From assembly GCA_021613335.1 (NCBI GenBank), contig JAJTWR010000032.1, forward strand, positions 468,001 through 532,000: 64,000 bases of DNA. The letters run 5' to 3'. The notes beneath the pieces are model-generated. The model searched no databases and was not told the DNA's origin. It saw only the letters and a program-made list of their open reading frames with translations. The translations under genes and the position numbers were made by a program. Of this stretch, positions 1 through 11,266 are shown piece by piece. Each line of letters begins with the position of its first letter. The stretch's first letter is position 1. Source of the stretch: Whitmania pigra (Eukaryota > Annelida > Clitellata > Hirudinida > Haemopidae).

Positions 1-214
1 AAACCCAATTTTGCAAAACGGCGTGCGCATGAGGATATTGAAATTTTAAAATAATTACTACAAGTAAAGCAAAAATTTGTAACTCTGTGAATGCTCTTTA
101 TTTACAAATTAAAAGAGAAGAAATAAAATTATAACAATGACTCTAACGGTTTGTTTGTTAAAACATAAATAACAAATGCTCTCTCAATAACAAAAGATCG
201 TACATAAACAATTT

Positions 215-436
215 TTACATATAAAAAGTTAATTTTCTCTTCTCATTTCTTGAAATAAATTCGTTAATAAAGTCATCTAAGTTCATTTCATTTGCCAAAT
301 CCTTGTGAAACTGAAGAATCGATACGAAATTAAGCCGCTTTTGACCCATTGTTGATCTAAGGTAAGTTTTTAACCTCCGAAGTCCCGAGAAATATCGTTC
401 AGCTGTGGCAGAAGTTGAAAAGTATTGGGGGGGCAA
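215..436 (-). pseudogene. hAT transposase C-terminal remnant (ZMYM1-like)
   Basis: The minus-strand reading contains the hAT C-terminal dimerisation signature, seen as TSATAERYFSGLRRLKTYLR followed by STMGQKRLN and a hydrophobic segment. This matches the end of hAT transposases and of their domesticated relatives such as ZMYM1. Only about 70 residues are present. The catalytic core and BED finger that should precede them are missing, because position 437 runs straight into a G-rich terminal-like sequence (about 420-505, GGGGGGGCAAAA twice). It therefore looks like an internally deleted element or a truncated fragment. Family assignment is by motif memory only. Confidence 0.7.
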
Positions 437-530
437 AATGATACGTTGCCCCTCTGAAAAATTATTGGGGGGGCAAAAAATGCTTTGCCTCCCTTAAGTT
501 GGCGCCTATGTCCAAGAATATATCCATGCT

Positions 531-601
531 ACACCTTTCTTTTATTACATAGACTTGCTTTTGCTATTGCTCGAGTGAGAAGACAATAAGTTGCGCTTCT
601 A
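531..601 (+). repeat. 71-bp direct repeat, left copy
   Basis: The sequence from ACACCTTTCTTTTATTAC to TTGCGCTTCTA recurs at 2,060-2,130 with about one mismatch. The two copies sit exactly at the two ends of a truncated R2-like LINE (602-2,059). They could be a long target-site duplication or part of a duplicated flank. Confidence 0.8.
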
Positions 602-2059
602 TTACATTTCAGTCTAAAAGGAAGGAATTCCAGGTGTACCCGGTTGTATCGAGCATAACTCGATGATCTGGGAAGCTATCCAGAGAGCCAAGAGGAACCG
701 GCTGAGTTTGTGGTTGGACTTAGCAAATGCATACGAGTCAGTACCACACCAGCTCCTATGAAAAACATTGGAGGCCTATCATGTGCTTCACATCCTTCAG
801 GAATACTTTAACGGGTTCATGATGCGGTGTTCCACCAAGACGTATACTACAAGGTGGGTGCCTTTAGAGGTTGAAATAGCTATGGGGTGCACAATTTTTT
901 CTTCCTTATTCGTACTGGCGATGCAGATCTTACTGAAGGCAGCCGTATTCTAGAGGCGCACATTGGTAAAGGTGTGTACATGCCTCGAATAAAGGCATTC
1001 ATGGACGACATTACCCCTGATCATGAACAGGAAGAAGGTTGTCCAAAATACCCTGGACAAATTGGACGACCTTCTAGGGTGGTGTCGAATGGCTTTCAAG
1101 CCTCCGAAATCCAAACATTTTGCCCTAGTCAGAGGGAAATTTCGCTAGGACGTGTTCTTCGATGTGGTAGAGCAGCGAATCCCCACACTATCCGAAGAAC
1201 CGGTGAAAAGCTTTAGAGGGGTTTTTGACAAATCTCTCACCGACAAGAGCATAAAGAACGCCATATTCAAACAAACCGTCAAGGGACTGCAGGAGATCGA
1301 GGTACCGCTGCAAGAACGGTTAAAAGTGTGGTTGCTCCAGTTCGTGCTCCTTCAAAGACTGCTCTGGCAGTTAACCATTTATGAGATTGGTTTATTAGTG
1401 GTTGAGAAGCTAGAGAGGAAAGTTAACCGATGCACCAGAAAATGGCTAGGCCTACCTCCAGCGCTGTCATCGATATCCCTATCCATCGTGGAAGAGTACA
1501 ATCTTTCCAAAATAAGAACGCAGTGGATGCTTAACGACTCTTCGGTTAGCAGGATCCGCGAAGTCAGGCCACTGCTCAAATCTGGAAGGAAATTTCGAGC
1601 GCAAAATGAGATCAACAAATCAGCTGCCGAGCTGATGTTCGAGGAAGTGAGAGGTCCCACCCAGACGGACCATCATGCAGTCGGATGGAACCACTTGCCA
1701 AAATGGTCTCAGGCGACCTCATCAGTTATTGCCGCTATGATTAGCCAGGAAAGGAGGCGAAAAGTGGAACGGGGCCGAGTTACGAAGATAGTTCAGCAGT
1801 CACAACAGGGTAAGTGGACAACGTGGAAAGACGTGATGCAACATGAAAAGGCCCGCGGTCGAGTCCCGAAAATTTCTATCTCCGGCTGCCGCTACAAAGA
1901 AATTATAAGGCCTAGTTTGCATATATTAAGACGTGTGAAGACGCCATTGAGAGCTTTTATGACCGCTATAGGCAAGCTGGGGTGGAAGCGATTGACTCAA
2001 CAAAGCCAATGAGAGCCCCGCATAGTCGAAGTTTGCAGGTGATAAACAGATAGCATGCG
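602..2059 (+). mobile_element. R2-like LINE, copy 1 (5'-truncated, reverse transcriptase broken)
   Basis: A reverse transcriptase remnant of a non-LTR retrotransposon. The order of readable blocks is LDLANAYESVPHQLL (motif A region), EIAMGCTI (motif B region), AFMDD (catalytic box, about 990-1,005), KPPKSKHFALVR-like palm/thumb, then from 1,152 to 2,012 a 286-residue open stretch covering the thumb and the region after the RT (KSFRGVFDKSLTDKS, RKVNRCTRKWLGLPPAL, LPKWSQATSSVIAAM). There is a frameshift just after AFMDD and an in-frame stop in motif A. The 5' part found in the copies at 38.7 and 52.8 kb is missing. I infer an R2-like, enzyme-encoding LINE from the block pattern. The clade is not proven here because no endonuclease domain is visible. 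Confidence 0.8.
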
Positions 2060-2130
2060 ACACCTTTCTTTTATTACCTAGACTTGCTTTTGCTATTGCT
2101 CGAGTGAGAAGACAATAAGTTGCGCTTCTA
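2060..2130 (+). repeat. 71-bp direct repeat, right copy
   Basis: Right partner of the repeat at 531-601. It begins immediately where the R2-like LINE 3' sequence stops (GATAGCATGCG). In the other copies the LINE continues past this point with CATGAAGAA. Confidence 0.8.
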
Positions 2131-2400
2131 CGCCAACACGTCACCACTTGCTTATATTTTCATAAAAACAAATATTTTGAGGTATTTGGAGTTAATGAAA
2201 ATTGTGCATTTATCATAATTTATTAATAAATAAATTTAATTACATTATTAACTTTATGTAATGAAATTTGAATGTAAACATCGGCAATAAATAACGAACG
2301 TAAAACATGGCTCTATCGATCAAGATCTTAAAACAATTTCCAAATAGTCGCATGTTTAGCTGCTATTACGTCAGAAGTCTTTTCATATGGGTCAATTATA
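2131..2400. other. AT-rich spacer
   Basis: No coding or repeat signal recognised between the direct repeat and the next LINE fragment. Confidence 0.5.
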
Positions 2401-2404
2401 TTAC

Positions 2405-2895
2405 TGCTTTCTATCTCCGACTGCCGTTACAAAGAACTTATAAGGCCCAGTTTGCATATATTAAGACGGTGTGAAGATGCCACTGAGAGCTTTCATGATC
2501 GCCATAGGCGAACTGGGGTGGAAGCGATCGACTCAACAAAGCCAATGAGAGCCCCGCATAATCGAAGTTTGCAGGTGATAAACAGATAGCATGCGACATG
2601 AAGAAGCCATTGAGAGCTTTCGCAGTCGCTCCAGTCCAGGCAGCAGTGACGGGCATAACAAGGCCAACGAGTGCCTCTCATAGCCGGCGGTAAGAGTTGG
2701 GTCCAGCAAGACAAAACCGACATGGAAATCCGGCTGAGAACCGGATGCGGCCCGCCCCCCGAAAATTTAAGGATACTCAAAGGGCCGAAACGAGTGAAGA
2801 CGGGGAAAACTCCTCTGAGGATCTCTGTCCGAGCTCCAAGGCGGAGTAATAAGTAACAACGATATACAACATAACAACTAAAAGTGAACGCTCAG
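2405..2895 (+). mobile_element. R2-like LINE, 3' end fragment
   Basis: Starts in the last coding block (the same CCGCTACAAAGAA-type sequence as 1,890 and 40,157) and runs through the 3' untranslated part to CAAGGCGGAGTAATAAGTAA. The same 3' region is found at 54,340-54,640. It ends at the site where a foldback element (2,904-3,020) has inserted. Confidence 0.75.
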
Positions 2896-2903
2896 TCAAT
2901 TCC

Positions 2904-3020
2904 GGTGACCCGTCATAACAGCCCGGCGACAAAACAGCCCTGTCAAAATAACCCGGCGTCAAAATAGCCCGTTACAAAATAGCCCCGTCATAACAGCCCG
3001 GCAACAAAATAGCCGGTGCC
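2904..3020 (+). mobile_element. Foldback-like element FB-a, single-arm derivative
   Basis: Begins GGTGACCCGTCATAACA and is followed by monomers such as GCCCGGCGACAAAACA and GCCCGTTACAAAATA. It ends AATAGCCGGTGCC, so the mirrored right arm is reduced to its last six bases. It is flanked by TCAATTCC on the left and TTCAATTCC on the right. The related unoccupied site at 54,631-54,650 has one TTCAATTCC, which supports a real insertion and an 8-9 bp target duplication. Confidence 0.8.
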
Positions 3021-3195
3021 TTCAATTCCGGCGTCACAACAAATTCATTTTCTGAGTACGGGCCTGCCTCTAGTATATGATCTTTAATGCAAATGAACGT
3101 TGAAACAGCCAGCTAAACATAATAATAAATCGATTAAATCTCAGAGTAATGTTATTCATCGAATATATATTTTCAAATCTTATTTTGAAAAAGCA

Positions 3196-3925
<730 letters not shown>

Positions 3926-4760
3926 TGCAGACAGATACATGGAAAGATATAGACGAATTGGAACTGAAGAAAACAATTGCAGGTGCACAAAATTGGAAGT
4001 CCCCAGGTATAGATAAGGTACAAAACTTCTGGTTGAAATATTTGGTGTCGCTTCACGGTCGACTAGTGAGTGGGTACAACGAAATAATGAAAAATCCAGG
4101 AAGTATGCCCGACTGGTTAACGGAGGGAACCACCTCCCTGTTACCAAAGACTCAAGACACAACACAACCGAAGAATTACAGACCTATAACTTGTTTACCA
4201 ACAATGTACAAAATTCTGACTTCGCTGATAGCAGAGAGAATTTACTGCCATCTTGACAAAAATAACATTCTTCCAGAAGAACAAAAAGGGTGCAAGAAAA
4301 AAAGTTGAGGATGCAAGGACCAATTACTTATAAGTCAGATGGTGGTGCACCATGCAAAGAAATTTAAAAAAGATTTATGTATCGCATGGATAGATAATAA
4401 AAAAGCTTTTGATAGCATTCCCCATTCGTTGATTAAGCAAACTTTAGAAATATATAAGATTAATGATGTAACTAGAAGTTTCATTCATCAGTCAATGCTT
4501 AAATGGAAAACTAGTATGATGTTAAAGACGGGTGCCTAAAAACAGGAAAAATTTCTGTTAAACGAGGAATATTCCAGGGAGATTCGTTGTCACCGTTGCT
4601 GTTTTGCATGACCCTGATACCATTGTCAAATTCCCTCAGGAAAACCGGAGCAGGCTACACAATACATGAGCAGCAAATAAGTCACCTGTTATATATGGAT
4701 GACCTAAAATTATTTACAAAAAGTCACGAACAGATGGAGGAAAGTATGAAAATCGTTGAA

Positions 4761-5974
4761 TAATAATAATAATAATAATTAATTTATAAAGCGCCGTGTG
4801 CATAGCGTCAGAGGCGCCTTGTGTCTTCGCTGTCCCATGAAGTCCTGAAGAGATGGGTCTTCAGGTGGCGTTTGAAGAGCTCCAGGGATGGCTGGGCTCT
4901 GACGGTAGAAGGAAGTCTGTTCCAGACAGCTGGAGAGGCGTACGAGAAGCCTCTGTTTGGGAGGGATGATTTATGTACCGGTTGGTGAAGTTGAGTGGCT
5001 GACGATGAACGAAGACCAGGTGTTTGGCGACGATGTAGTAGATGATGGAGATAAGGTGGGGTGGATGCTGCTAAAGTGTGATATGTCATGAGGGCGATTT
5101 TGAAAGTGATACGACTATGGATAGGTAGCCAGTGCAATTTTTTCAGACGGTCTATGCTATTGAGGGTAGAGTTGATGAGGACGAGCTTGGCAAGCTTGTT
5201 TTGAACGCGCTGCAAAGATTGAATTAAAGAAGCAGATGTGCCATAAAGAAGAGAGTTACAATAGTCTAAGCGAGAGAGAACAAGGCAGCGTGCAAGGGCA
5301 GAAGTTGTATCAACGGAAAGTAGAGGACGGATGTGCCGGATAGCCCAGATGAGATGATTGCAGGATTTGATAATAGAAGCGGAATGTTCTTTAAAGGTGA
5401 GGTGTGAATCAAAAATAACACCAAGGAGCTTGAGGGTAGTAGATGAAGGAAGGAGGGTGCCAGCGATGCTTATAGAAAGAGGAGGCGACAGAGTTTTGAG
5501 GCGAGTGGGTGTGCCAATAACATAATTTCAGATTTCTGAGGATTCAGTTGGAGAAAGTTAACGAGATGCCAATCATTGATGGCATCCGTGCACTTCCTCA
5601 AATTCTCGAGTTGATCTGTGATGTTATGGCTGGAAAGAATAGAGCAAAGACTTGTGTCATCGGCGTATTGATGGAAGGATATGTTGAAGTTAAGAATATG
5701 TTAGACAAAGGTGAAGTATAGGTTGTGAAAAGCAAAGGTCCCAAGACAGAGCCTTGAGGAACACCGGCGAGTAGTTCAACTGGAGGGGAGGAGTAATCGC
5801 CTAGTTTTACATATTGGGTTCTGTTGGAAAGGTAAGATTGTAGCCAGGAAAGTGCTAGGCCATTGATTCCAAAGTCAGACTGAAGTCTCTCCAATAATAT
5901 CTGGTGGTTTATGGTATCAAAGGCAGCCGAGAGATCCAGTCCGACCATCACAGCGCAGTTGCCCTTGCCACAGA
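4761..5974 (-). mobile_element. L2/CR1-like LINE, copy 1, inserted in the Dong-like LINE
   Basis: Minus-strand, 5'-truncated APE-class LINE. Readable parts: VGLDLSAAFDTINHQILLER (motif A), LAGVPQGSVLGPLL (motif B), a YADD box in a shifted frame near 5,665, and the C-terminal block at 4,808-5,215 (QNKLAKLVL, LHWLPIHSRITFK, FSYASPAVWNRLP, FKRHLKTHLF). It ends in a (TTA)n tail on its own strand. The flanking TTGAA (4,756-4,760 and 5,975-5,979) is the target duplication, and the host LINE reads through once it is removed. Confidence 0.85.
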
Positions 5975-6127
5975 TTGAAGACTTTAGTAATGACATCCAA
6001 ATGGAATTTGGAATTGAGAAATGCGCCACGATAGAAATAAAACAAGGAAAAGTCATACACGGAAGGAGCATCCAGCTCTCAACCCCTCCGCAAATTAGAT
6101 CACTGGAAATACTACAAATACCTTGGG

Positions 6128-7420
6128 ATGGATGAAAAAAGTGGCACAAATGACAAGCTGATGAAACAAAATGCAAATAAAGAATACTTCAGGAGATTGA
6201 GGACAGTTCTGGCCACTCTACTTAACTCACAAAATAAAATCACTGCTATCAACAGTTTGGCAACACCAATTCTCGCCTATGGCTTCGGAGTGGTTCATTG
6301 GTTAAAATCGGAAATTGAAAAAATTGACAGAAAAACAAGGAAAATTCTCACGATTCATAAAATGCACCATTCCAGAGCTGACGTGCAGAGGTTATACGTT
6401 AAAAGAAAAAATGGCGGCAGAGGGCTCCTCGAAGTAGCAACGGTCTATCAACAGTCAATATTGGGCCTTTCGGAATACATAGACAGAGATACCAGTAAAC
6501 TCATTCAATTAGTTAGAATGGATGACAGCCTCAAAAACAAATACTCGGTGACAAAGGAAGCAAACAAAATTAAAAATAGATATGCACTGAGGAACTGCAC
6601 GGATATAAAAATCACTGATGAATTTAAGAAAAAGATAGAAATGGAAAAGTTGGAAGACATAAAGAGGAAGCCCCTGCACGGACAGTTTTTCAGGAACATG
6701 GAAAAGTCAGGATTGAGTAAAGAAATGTCGGTTGCATGGCTCAACAGAGGTAAAATGAAAGGGGAAACGGAGAGCCTAATCATTGCGGCACAGGTTCAAG
6801 TGTTGAAGACAAGATACTACCAAAAACACATCCTGAAACAAAACGTAAGCAGTACATGCAGGATGTGCCACAAAGCAATAGAAAGCATCAGTCACGTTAT
6901 CTCGGGATGCCAAGTACTAGCACCAAGAGAATACACCGAAAGACATGATAGAGTAGCGGCATGCATCCATTGGAAAATTTGCAAAAATACAGAACTCCAT
7001 GTAAATGAAAAATATTATTTGCATGTGCCTGAACCTGTGGTGAGAACTGACGAAATAACAATAATGTGGGACCAAGGTGTTGTAACAGATAGAAAAATTC
7101 AAGCCAATAGACCAGATATAATATACCTAAATAGAAAGAAAAGACACTGCCTGCTAATTGAAATCTCCATACCTGACGACGAAAATGTTCTAAAGAAAAT
7201 AAATGAAAAAATTCTGAAATATAAAGACTTACAAATTGAAATTGCAAGAATGTGGAATGTGGAAGTCCGAACGATACCGGTTGTGGTGGGAGCCCTGGGG
7301 ACAACTGGGGAAAATTTAAAGAAAGAGTTAGATATGCTGCCTGGAAAACCAAGTCAACCTGAGATCCAAAAGATTGCCCTGTACGGAACATGCCATATAT
7401 TAACAAAAATTTTGGGATGA
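6128..7420 (+). CDS. C-terminal half of Dong/R4-like LINE protein (thumb, zinc knuckle, endonuclease)
   Basis: A 430-residue open frame. It holds the end of the reverse transcriptase and the spacer (ILAYGFGVVHW; TRKILTIHKMHH), a CCHC knuckle CRMCHKAIESISHVISGC (about residues 246-263), and then the restriction-like endonuclease with RPDIIYL, LLIEISIPDD and KY.DL..EI (about residues 325-380). This arrangement is known from R2/R4/Dong elements, whose endonuclease nicks the target to prime reverse transcription. Translation in the full element would be continuous with 3,926-4,760 and would not start at this methionine. The domain looks undamaged. Confidence 0.85.
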   Translation: MDEKSGTNDKLMKQNANKEYFRRLRTVLATLLNSQNKITAINSLATPILAYGFGVVHWLKSEIEKIDRKTRKILTIHKMHHSRADVQRLYVKRKNGGRGLLEVATVYQQSILGLSEYIDRDTSKLIQLVRMDDSLKNKYSVTKEANKIKNRYALRNCTDIKITDEFKKKIEMEKLEDIKRKPLHGQFFRNMEKSGLSKEMSVAWLNRGKMKGETESLIIAAQVQVLKTRYYQKHILKQNVSSTCRMCHKAIESISHVISGCQVLAPREYTERHDRVAACIHWKICKNTELHVNEKYYLHVPEPVVRTDEITIMWDQGVVTDRKIQANRPDIIYLNRKKRHCLLIEISIPDDENVLKKINEKILKYKDLQIEIARMWNVEVRTIPVVVGALGTTGENLKKELDMLPGKPSQPEIQKIALYGTCHILTKILG

Positions 7421-7430
7421 TACTGGAAAT

Positions 7431-7798
7431 TGATAGAATTTGTTTTTTTTTGTTTTTTTTTTGTGTTTTTCTCCCGTTCTTTTTTTCTGTTTGTGGCTGC
7501 CACTTTTTCTCTAACCGCATTGTCCGATCCTGGAACTCCCTGCCAGCTCATATCGTCAATTCCTCAATAACAAACCGATTTAATTCTGAAATCTGTAAAC
7601 TAAATCTTAATCCCTACCTCAGATTCCAAGAACTTTGAAAATTTATTACCTCCTATTAAACTTTTTCTCCTCGCTTTCGATTTCTCAAACTAGATCTGCC
7701 CGAGCGATGATGAACTTAGTTTTCGCGTTTAAGTTTATTTTTCGATCGTGTTAGAGGCTTCGGCCTTTCGTTCGTGTCTTTAAATAAATAAAATAAAT
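7431..7798 (+). mobile_element. LINE 3' end fragment with AATAAA-type tail
   Basis: A short plus-strand coding tail (RIVRSWNSLPAHIVNSS, then FNSEICKLNLNPYL and a stop at about 7,638) is typical of the last residues of Jockey/CR1-like LINE proteins. It is followed by a 3' untranslated region ending in AAATAAATAAAATAAATAAA. A poly-T rich junction (7,440-7,500) separates it from the Dong-like LINE. Confidence 0.65.
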
Positions 7799-8046
<248 letters not shown>

Positions 8047-8047
<1 letters not shown>

Positions 8048-8890
8048 GTTCATTTGTGTGGCGCTTTAAGCCTAGCATCGGAGGAACCTTGGTTCCTGTA
8101 GGGATAGCTTGAAAAGGTAGGTCTTCAGATGACGCTTGAAAAACTTGAGAGTAGGCTATGACCGGATGACGGGAGGCAGGCTGTTCCAGACGGCGGGGTA
8201 GGCATGGAAAAAGCCTCGGTTGACGATAGATGATATATGGACTGGTTGGTAAAGATGAATTGTAGAAGATGAGCGGATATGATCGGGGATTTGGCGATGG
8301 TGAAGAATATGATTGAGATAGGGAGGATTGGATGTGGTTAAGGTGCGATAGGTGAGTAAAGACATTTTTGTAAATGATACGGTAATGTATGGGTAGCCAG
8401 TGCAGTTGCGTCAGGGCTTCGGAGCTGTTAAGGTTGAGGAAAACAAGTTTAGCTAACTTGTTTTGGATGCGCGGAAGGTAGAGGACGGGGAGGCAGAAGT
8501 GCCATACAGGACAAGAGAGAATTGCAGTAGTCGAGGCAAGTGCAGCAGTCATGTCGACCGAAAGGAACGCACGGATATGTCGGATTGCCCAGATGAGATG
8601 ATTGCAGGATTTTGTTAAGGAGGAGGCGTGTTGCTTGAAGCTGAGTTGGTAATCAAAAGTAACACCGAGGAGTTTTAGGGTAGAAGAAGAAGGAAGAAGG
8701 ATGCCGGCGATTTTTATTGAGGATGGGGGATAAGTTCTTGAGTTGCGTAGGTGTGCCGATAAACTTTATTTCAGTTTTTGCGGGTTGAGTTGGAGAAAGT
8801 TGACGAGGTGCCAGTCATTAATGGCATCTGTTCACTTTCGCAGATTGTCTAGTTGAACGTAGACTCTGTTGCTGGACAGAGTAGAGTAAA
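8047..8890 (-). mobile_element. L2/CR1-like LINE, copy 2 (5'-truncated)
   Basis: Minus-strand copy of the same family as 4,761-5,974. Readable pieces are LPRIQNKLAKLVFLN, LHWLPIHYRIIYKN and FFHAYPAVWNSLPPVIR, in several frames because of indels. The upstream part runs to about 8,890 and stops at a junction with a flank (8,876-9,050) that is shared with 13,900-14,090 and 55,005-55,180. Confidence 0.8.
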
Positions 8891-9740
8891 AAAAGAAAAC
8901 TAAAACTATAAAAAATGTTTGCTCACAAGAAAGAAGTTATTTCTTTCTAGAGAGTCTGGATTGAATGCTCTCAGGACATGAGATTAAAAGAACCACACTC
9001 ATTGATAGCAAACGATAAATTGCACTTATAATCGTTTTCATTATTTTTCTGTCAGATCCGCATATTTCGTGATAAACTTTGCTAAGAAAAATAAAACATT
9101 TTCTGTCATAATTAAATTAAATTAAATTTTTATAAATTATTAAAGACAATGAAAATATCAAATAATTTGTAAATAATAATGCACAATTATTTCTAAGTGA
9201 AATAAATCACTTCATACTTTTTTATTTATTAATTTGGATAAATTTTATTCAATAAAAAACAATAGACACAAACATACAAACCACAAAAGGACCTTTCGAG
9301 ACAAAACTCGAGGGTCAGTCTTAACGAAACGAAACGCTTCTGCTCTGAAGTACATGTATGATCCACAAATTAACAATAGGATTATCAAATTAATAGTATG
9401 TTAAGAAAACAAAAGATAAATAAACAATATGCAATATATAAAATTTAGCATTTTTGCATTTCATCAGTTTCTGCATGTTTCCTTAATTTCAATTACAATA
9501 AAGTAGCGAAATTGAGTGAAATCTAAATAATTTCTCGGGTTATAACCCTGGTGATGAAGCTTTTTCCATATGTTCTGTTTTCTAATTATCCTTTACTGTA
9601 TTTTGCTATCAAAACTGTCTGTTAGTATCGTTGCTATTAGGGCATACTATTTAAAAAGTATTTCGAATTCTTCCAATCTTAAATATAAAATAAAATAAAA
9701 TTTCGGTAACAAACACCTGTAATTTAAATTTCTTTGGATT
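8876..9740. other. Unit flank shared by three blocks, then unassigned AT-rich DNA
   Basis: 8,876-9,050 (CAGAGTAGAGTAAAAAA ... GTTTGCTCACAAGAAAG ... CACTCATTGATAGCAAA) has close relatives just upstream of the PAN exons at 13,900 and 55,005. From 9,050 to 9,740 I see no gene. Confidence 0.6.
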
Positions 9741-10070
9741 CTCAAAATTTATTATATTGACGAAATTTTATGCTTTTCATGCCTCCACAATAGAAATCTT
9801 TTCTATCAACGTGTCTTTGACAAATCACAATCAGCGTTGATTAAAAGCGCTATGTAAAATTTTCTAAAATTTTCTAAATTTTGAAAAAGTTTGGAAAATT
9901 GTTCGTAAAAATATTCCCAAAAATTGTTTCAAATTTAGACAGCAAAAAACTCAGGTAATTCTGATGTTAAATTAACAATTTGAAAATATGCATTAGCGTT
10001 TTAGTGCAACAGATTTAAAAATTTAAGAAATTACGATAACAATGACATTGCGGGTCACAACAGACGGACA
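9740..10070 (-). other. 3' flank of the minus-strand lectin exon (three copies in the window)
   Basis: The stretch containing TCAACGTGTCTTTGACAAA and GCATTAGCGTTTTAGTGCAA recurs at 30,160-30,440 and 57,165-57,400, each time next to the same lectin exon end. It marks a repeated genomic block and not an independent element. Confidence 0.6.
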
Positions 10071-10075
10071 AATTC

Positions 10076-10377
10076 AGTGCAAAACATATCAATTTCGCAG
10101 AGAACGCATAGCTGAACGTTGCAGTAAAAATCATCCAGATTACACATATAACCACATTACATGCAATGCCTACTTACATATGTAAGAGAATTTGGTTCTT
10201 CATAATTCCAAGGTGTTTTGGGCTTCAAAGGTAAAACAACATCTGGATAGATACTCCATTGGAATGGCTGGAATTGTAACTGATTGCGAGCCGTTGATGT
10301 AAGGACTGAAGCATGCTGTTCAATATGTTTACCATCTTGGACGTTGTGTATTCCAACCATATGGGGAACTGGTAAAA
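10076..10377 (-). pseudogene. C-type lectin domain exon 3, degenerate
   Basis: Homologous to the last exon of the lectin genes. An acceptor (TTACCAG) at about 10,372 is followed by a region aligning with the SPYINGS block, then FQPFQWSIYPDVVLPLKPKT, PWNYEEPNSL, and after an in-frame TAA the end LDDFYCNVQLCVLCEIDMF. The EPN motif of mannose-type C-type lectins is retained. The frame is broken near SPYINGS and by the TAA, so this is a pseudogene or an exon in decay. Its partner at 57,404-59,291 is split by two transposons. Confidence 0.7.
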
Positions 10378-10396
10378 AAAAGGTTGATGTCGTTAT

Positions 10397-10505
10397 TACT
10401 ATTATTATATTGTTATTGTCATTGTCATTGTCATTGTCATTGTCATTGTCATTGTCATTGTCATTGTCATTGTCATTGTTATTGTTATTATAATTATTAT
10501 TATTG
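10397..10505 (+). repeat. (TTGTCA)n hexanucleotide repeat
   Basis: About 12 near-perfect TTGTCA units bordered by TTATTG/TTATTA. It lies at the same place, relative to the lectin exon, as the (TTA)n at 30,560 and the short ATTGTTG run at 59,325. Confidence 0.95.
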
Positions 10506-11092
10506 ACTTAACTTAGAAACTTTGAATTCACTGTCAATAAGTCGAATAAGTGAAAATTTAATAAAAATAAATAAATTTAAAACCACGAAATGGATCCTTT
10601 AGATGATAGATTTTGAGATAAAGTGTGATAACAAGCCACTTAATTTATTATCAATATGTATGATTATCAAATGAACTTCAAAGTATTTGTTATCAATATT
10701 ATTATTGCAAGTAATTCAATCATAAGTTGAAAAGCCATTCTTTTTAAAGTCACATACTGGCTTATGTTAAATTTTTTATCTTTAAAACCATTTTGTCCTG
10801 TTGGATTTAATTGATCAATAAAGCTTTTCTGCGACGTTCATTGTATACCTTGAATAAGAGTTAAAAAACAAAACGAACATTTTTAATATAAACTAAACAT
10901 ATATATTTGGAAAAGGAGAATATTTTCATTTAATTGATCAATAATGAATTCTCGCCTTTGATATTTCTTGGAGCTTATTCCGCTGATTCATGAAATAGAA
11001 GTTTCTTTTAAATACATAAATACAATATTGGTTACCGAATGCATCTTAGGAAGACTTATTAACTAATAACTTATTCATAGTGCATCACTATC
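10506..11092. pseudogene. Collapsed copy of lectin 3' region and TUBGCP4 3' region
   Basis: Collinear with 59,390-62,375 but much shorter. 10,780-10,812 matches the start of lectin exon 2 (TGTCCTGTTGGATTTA). 10,820-10,905 matches the lectin 3' end (AATAAAGCTTTTCTGCGACG). 10,913-10,990 matches the intron/exon border of TUBGCP4 exon 7 (CTCGCCTTTGATATTTCTTG). 11,020-11,092 matches the intron between exons 5 and 6 (GAATGCATCTTAGGAAG). The missing pieces are deletions. Nothing here can encode a protein. Confidence 0.65.
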
Positions 11093-11096
11093 GGTT

Positions 11097-11266
11097 GAGG
11101 AGAACAAGCTTGACAAGCTTGTTTTGGACGCGTTGCAAGGATTGAATTAAAGAAGCAGATGTGCCAGAGAGTTACAATAATTTAGGCGAGAAAGAACAAG
11201 GCAGTGTGCAAGGGCAGAAGTTATATCAGCGGAAAGTAGCGGACGGATGTGCCGGATCGCCTAGAT
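11097..11266 (-). mobile_element. L2/CR1-like LINE, copy 3, downstream part
   Basis: Minus-strand sequence related to 5,170-5,350 of copy 1 (GACAAGCTTGTTTTGGACGC, GCCGGATCGCCTAGAT). It lacks the 3' tail, having been joined directly to the TUBGCP4-like fragment. It continues at 12,218 on the other side of an hAT element. Confidence 0.75.

Larger units (their letters stand above)
3926..7430 (+). mobile_element. Dong/R4-like LINE, interrupted by another LINE
   Basis: A non-LTR retrotransposon with a restriction-like endonuclease, 5'-truncated at the microsatellite. The reverse transcriptase N-terminal half is at 3,926-4,760 (WKSPGIDKVQNFW; NYRPITCLPTMYK; WIDNKKAFDSIPH motif A; FQGDSLSPLLF; LLYMDD catalytic box). 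It is then split by 4,761-5,974 and resumes in the same frame at 5,980. Coding damage is light: an in-frame TGA near 4,306 (probably from CGA), a one-base deletion near 4,537 and a one-base change of frame near 6,118. Removing the inserted LINE and one copy of TTGAA restores continuous reading. Confidence 0.85.

Noticed and set aside
6897..7520. 207-residue minus-strand frame
   Set aside because: Antisense shadow of the Dong/R4-like LINE endonuclease region; no domain of its own.
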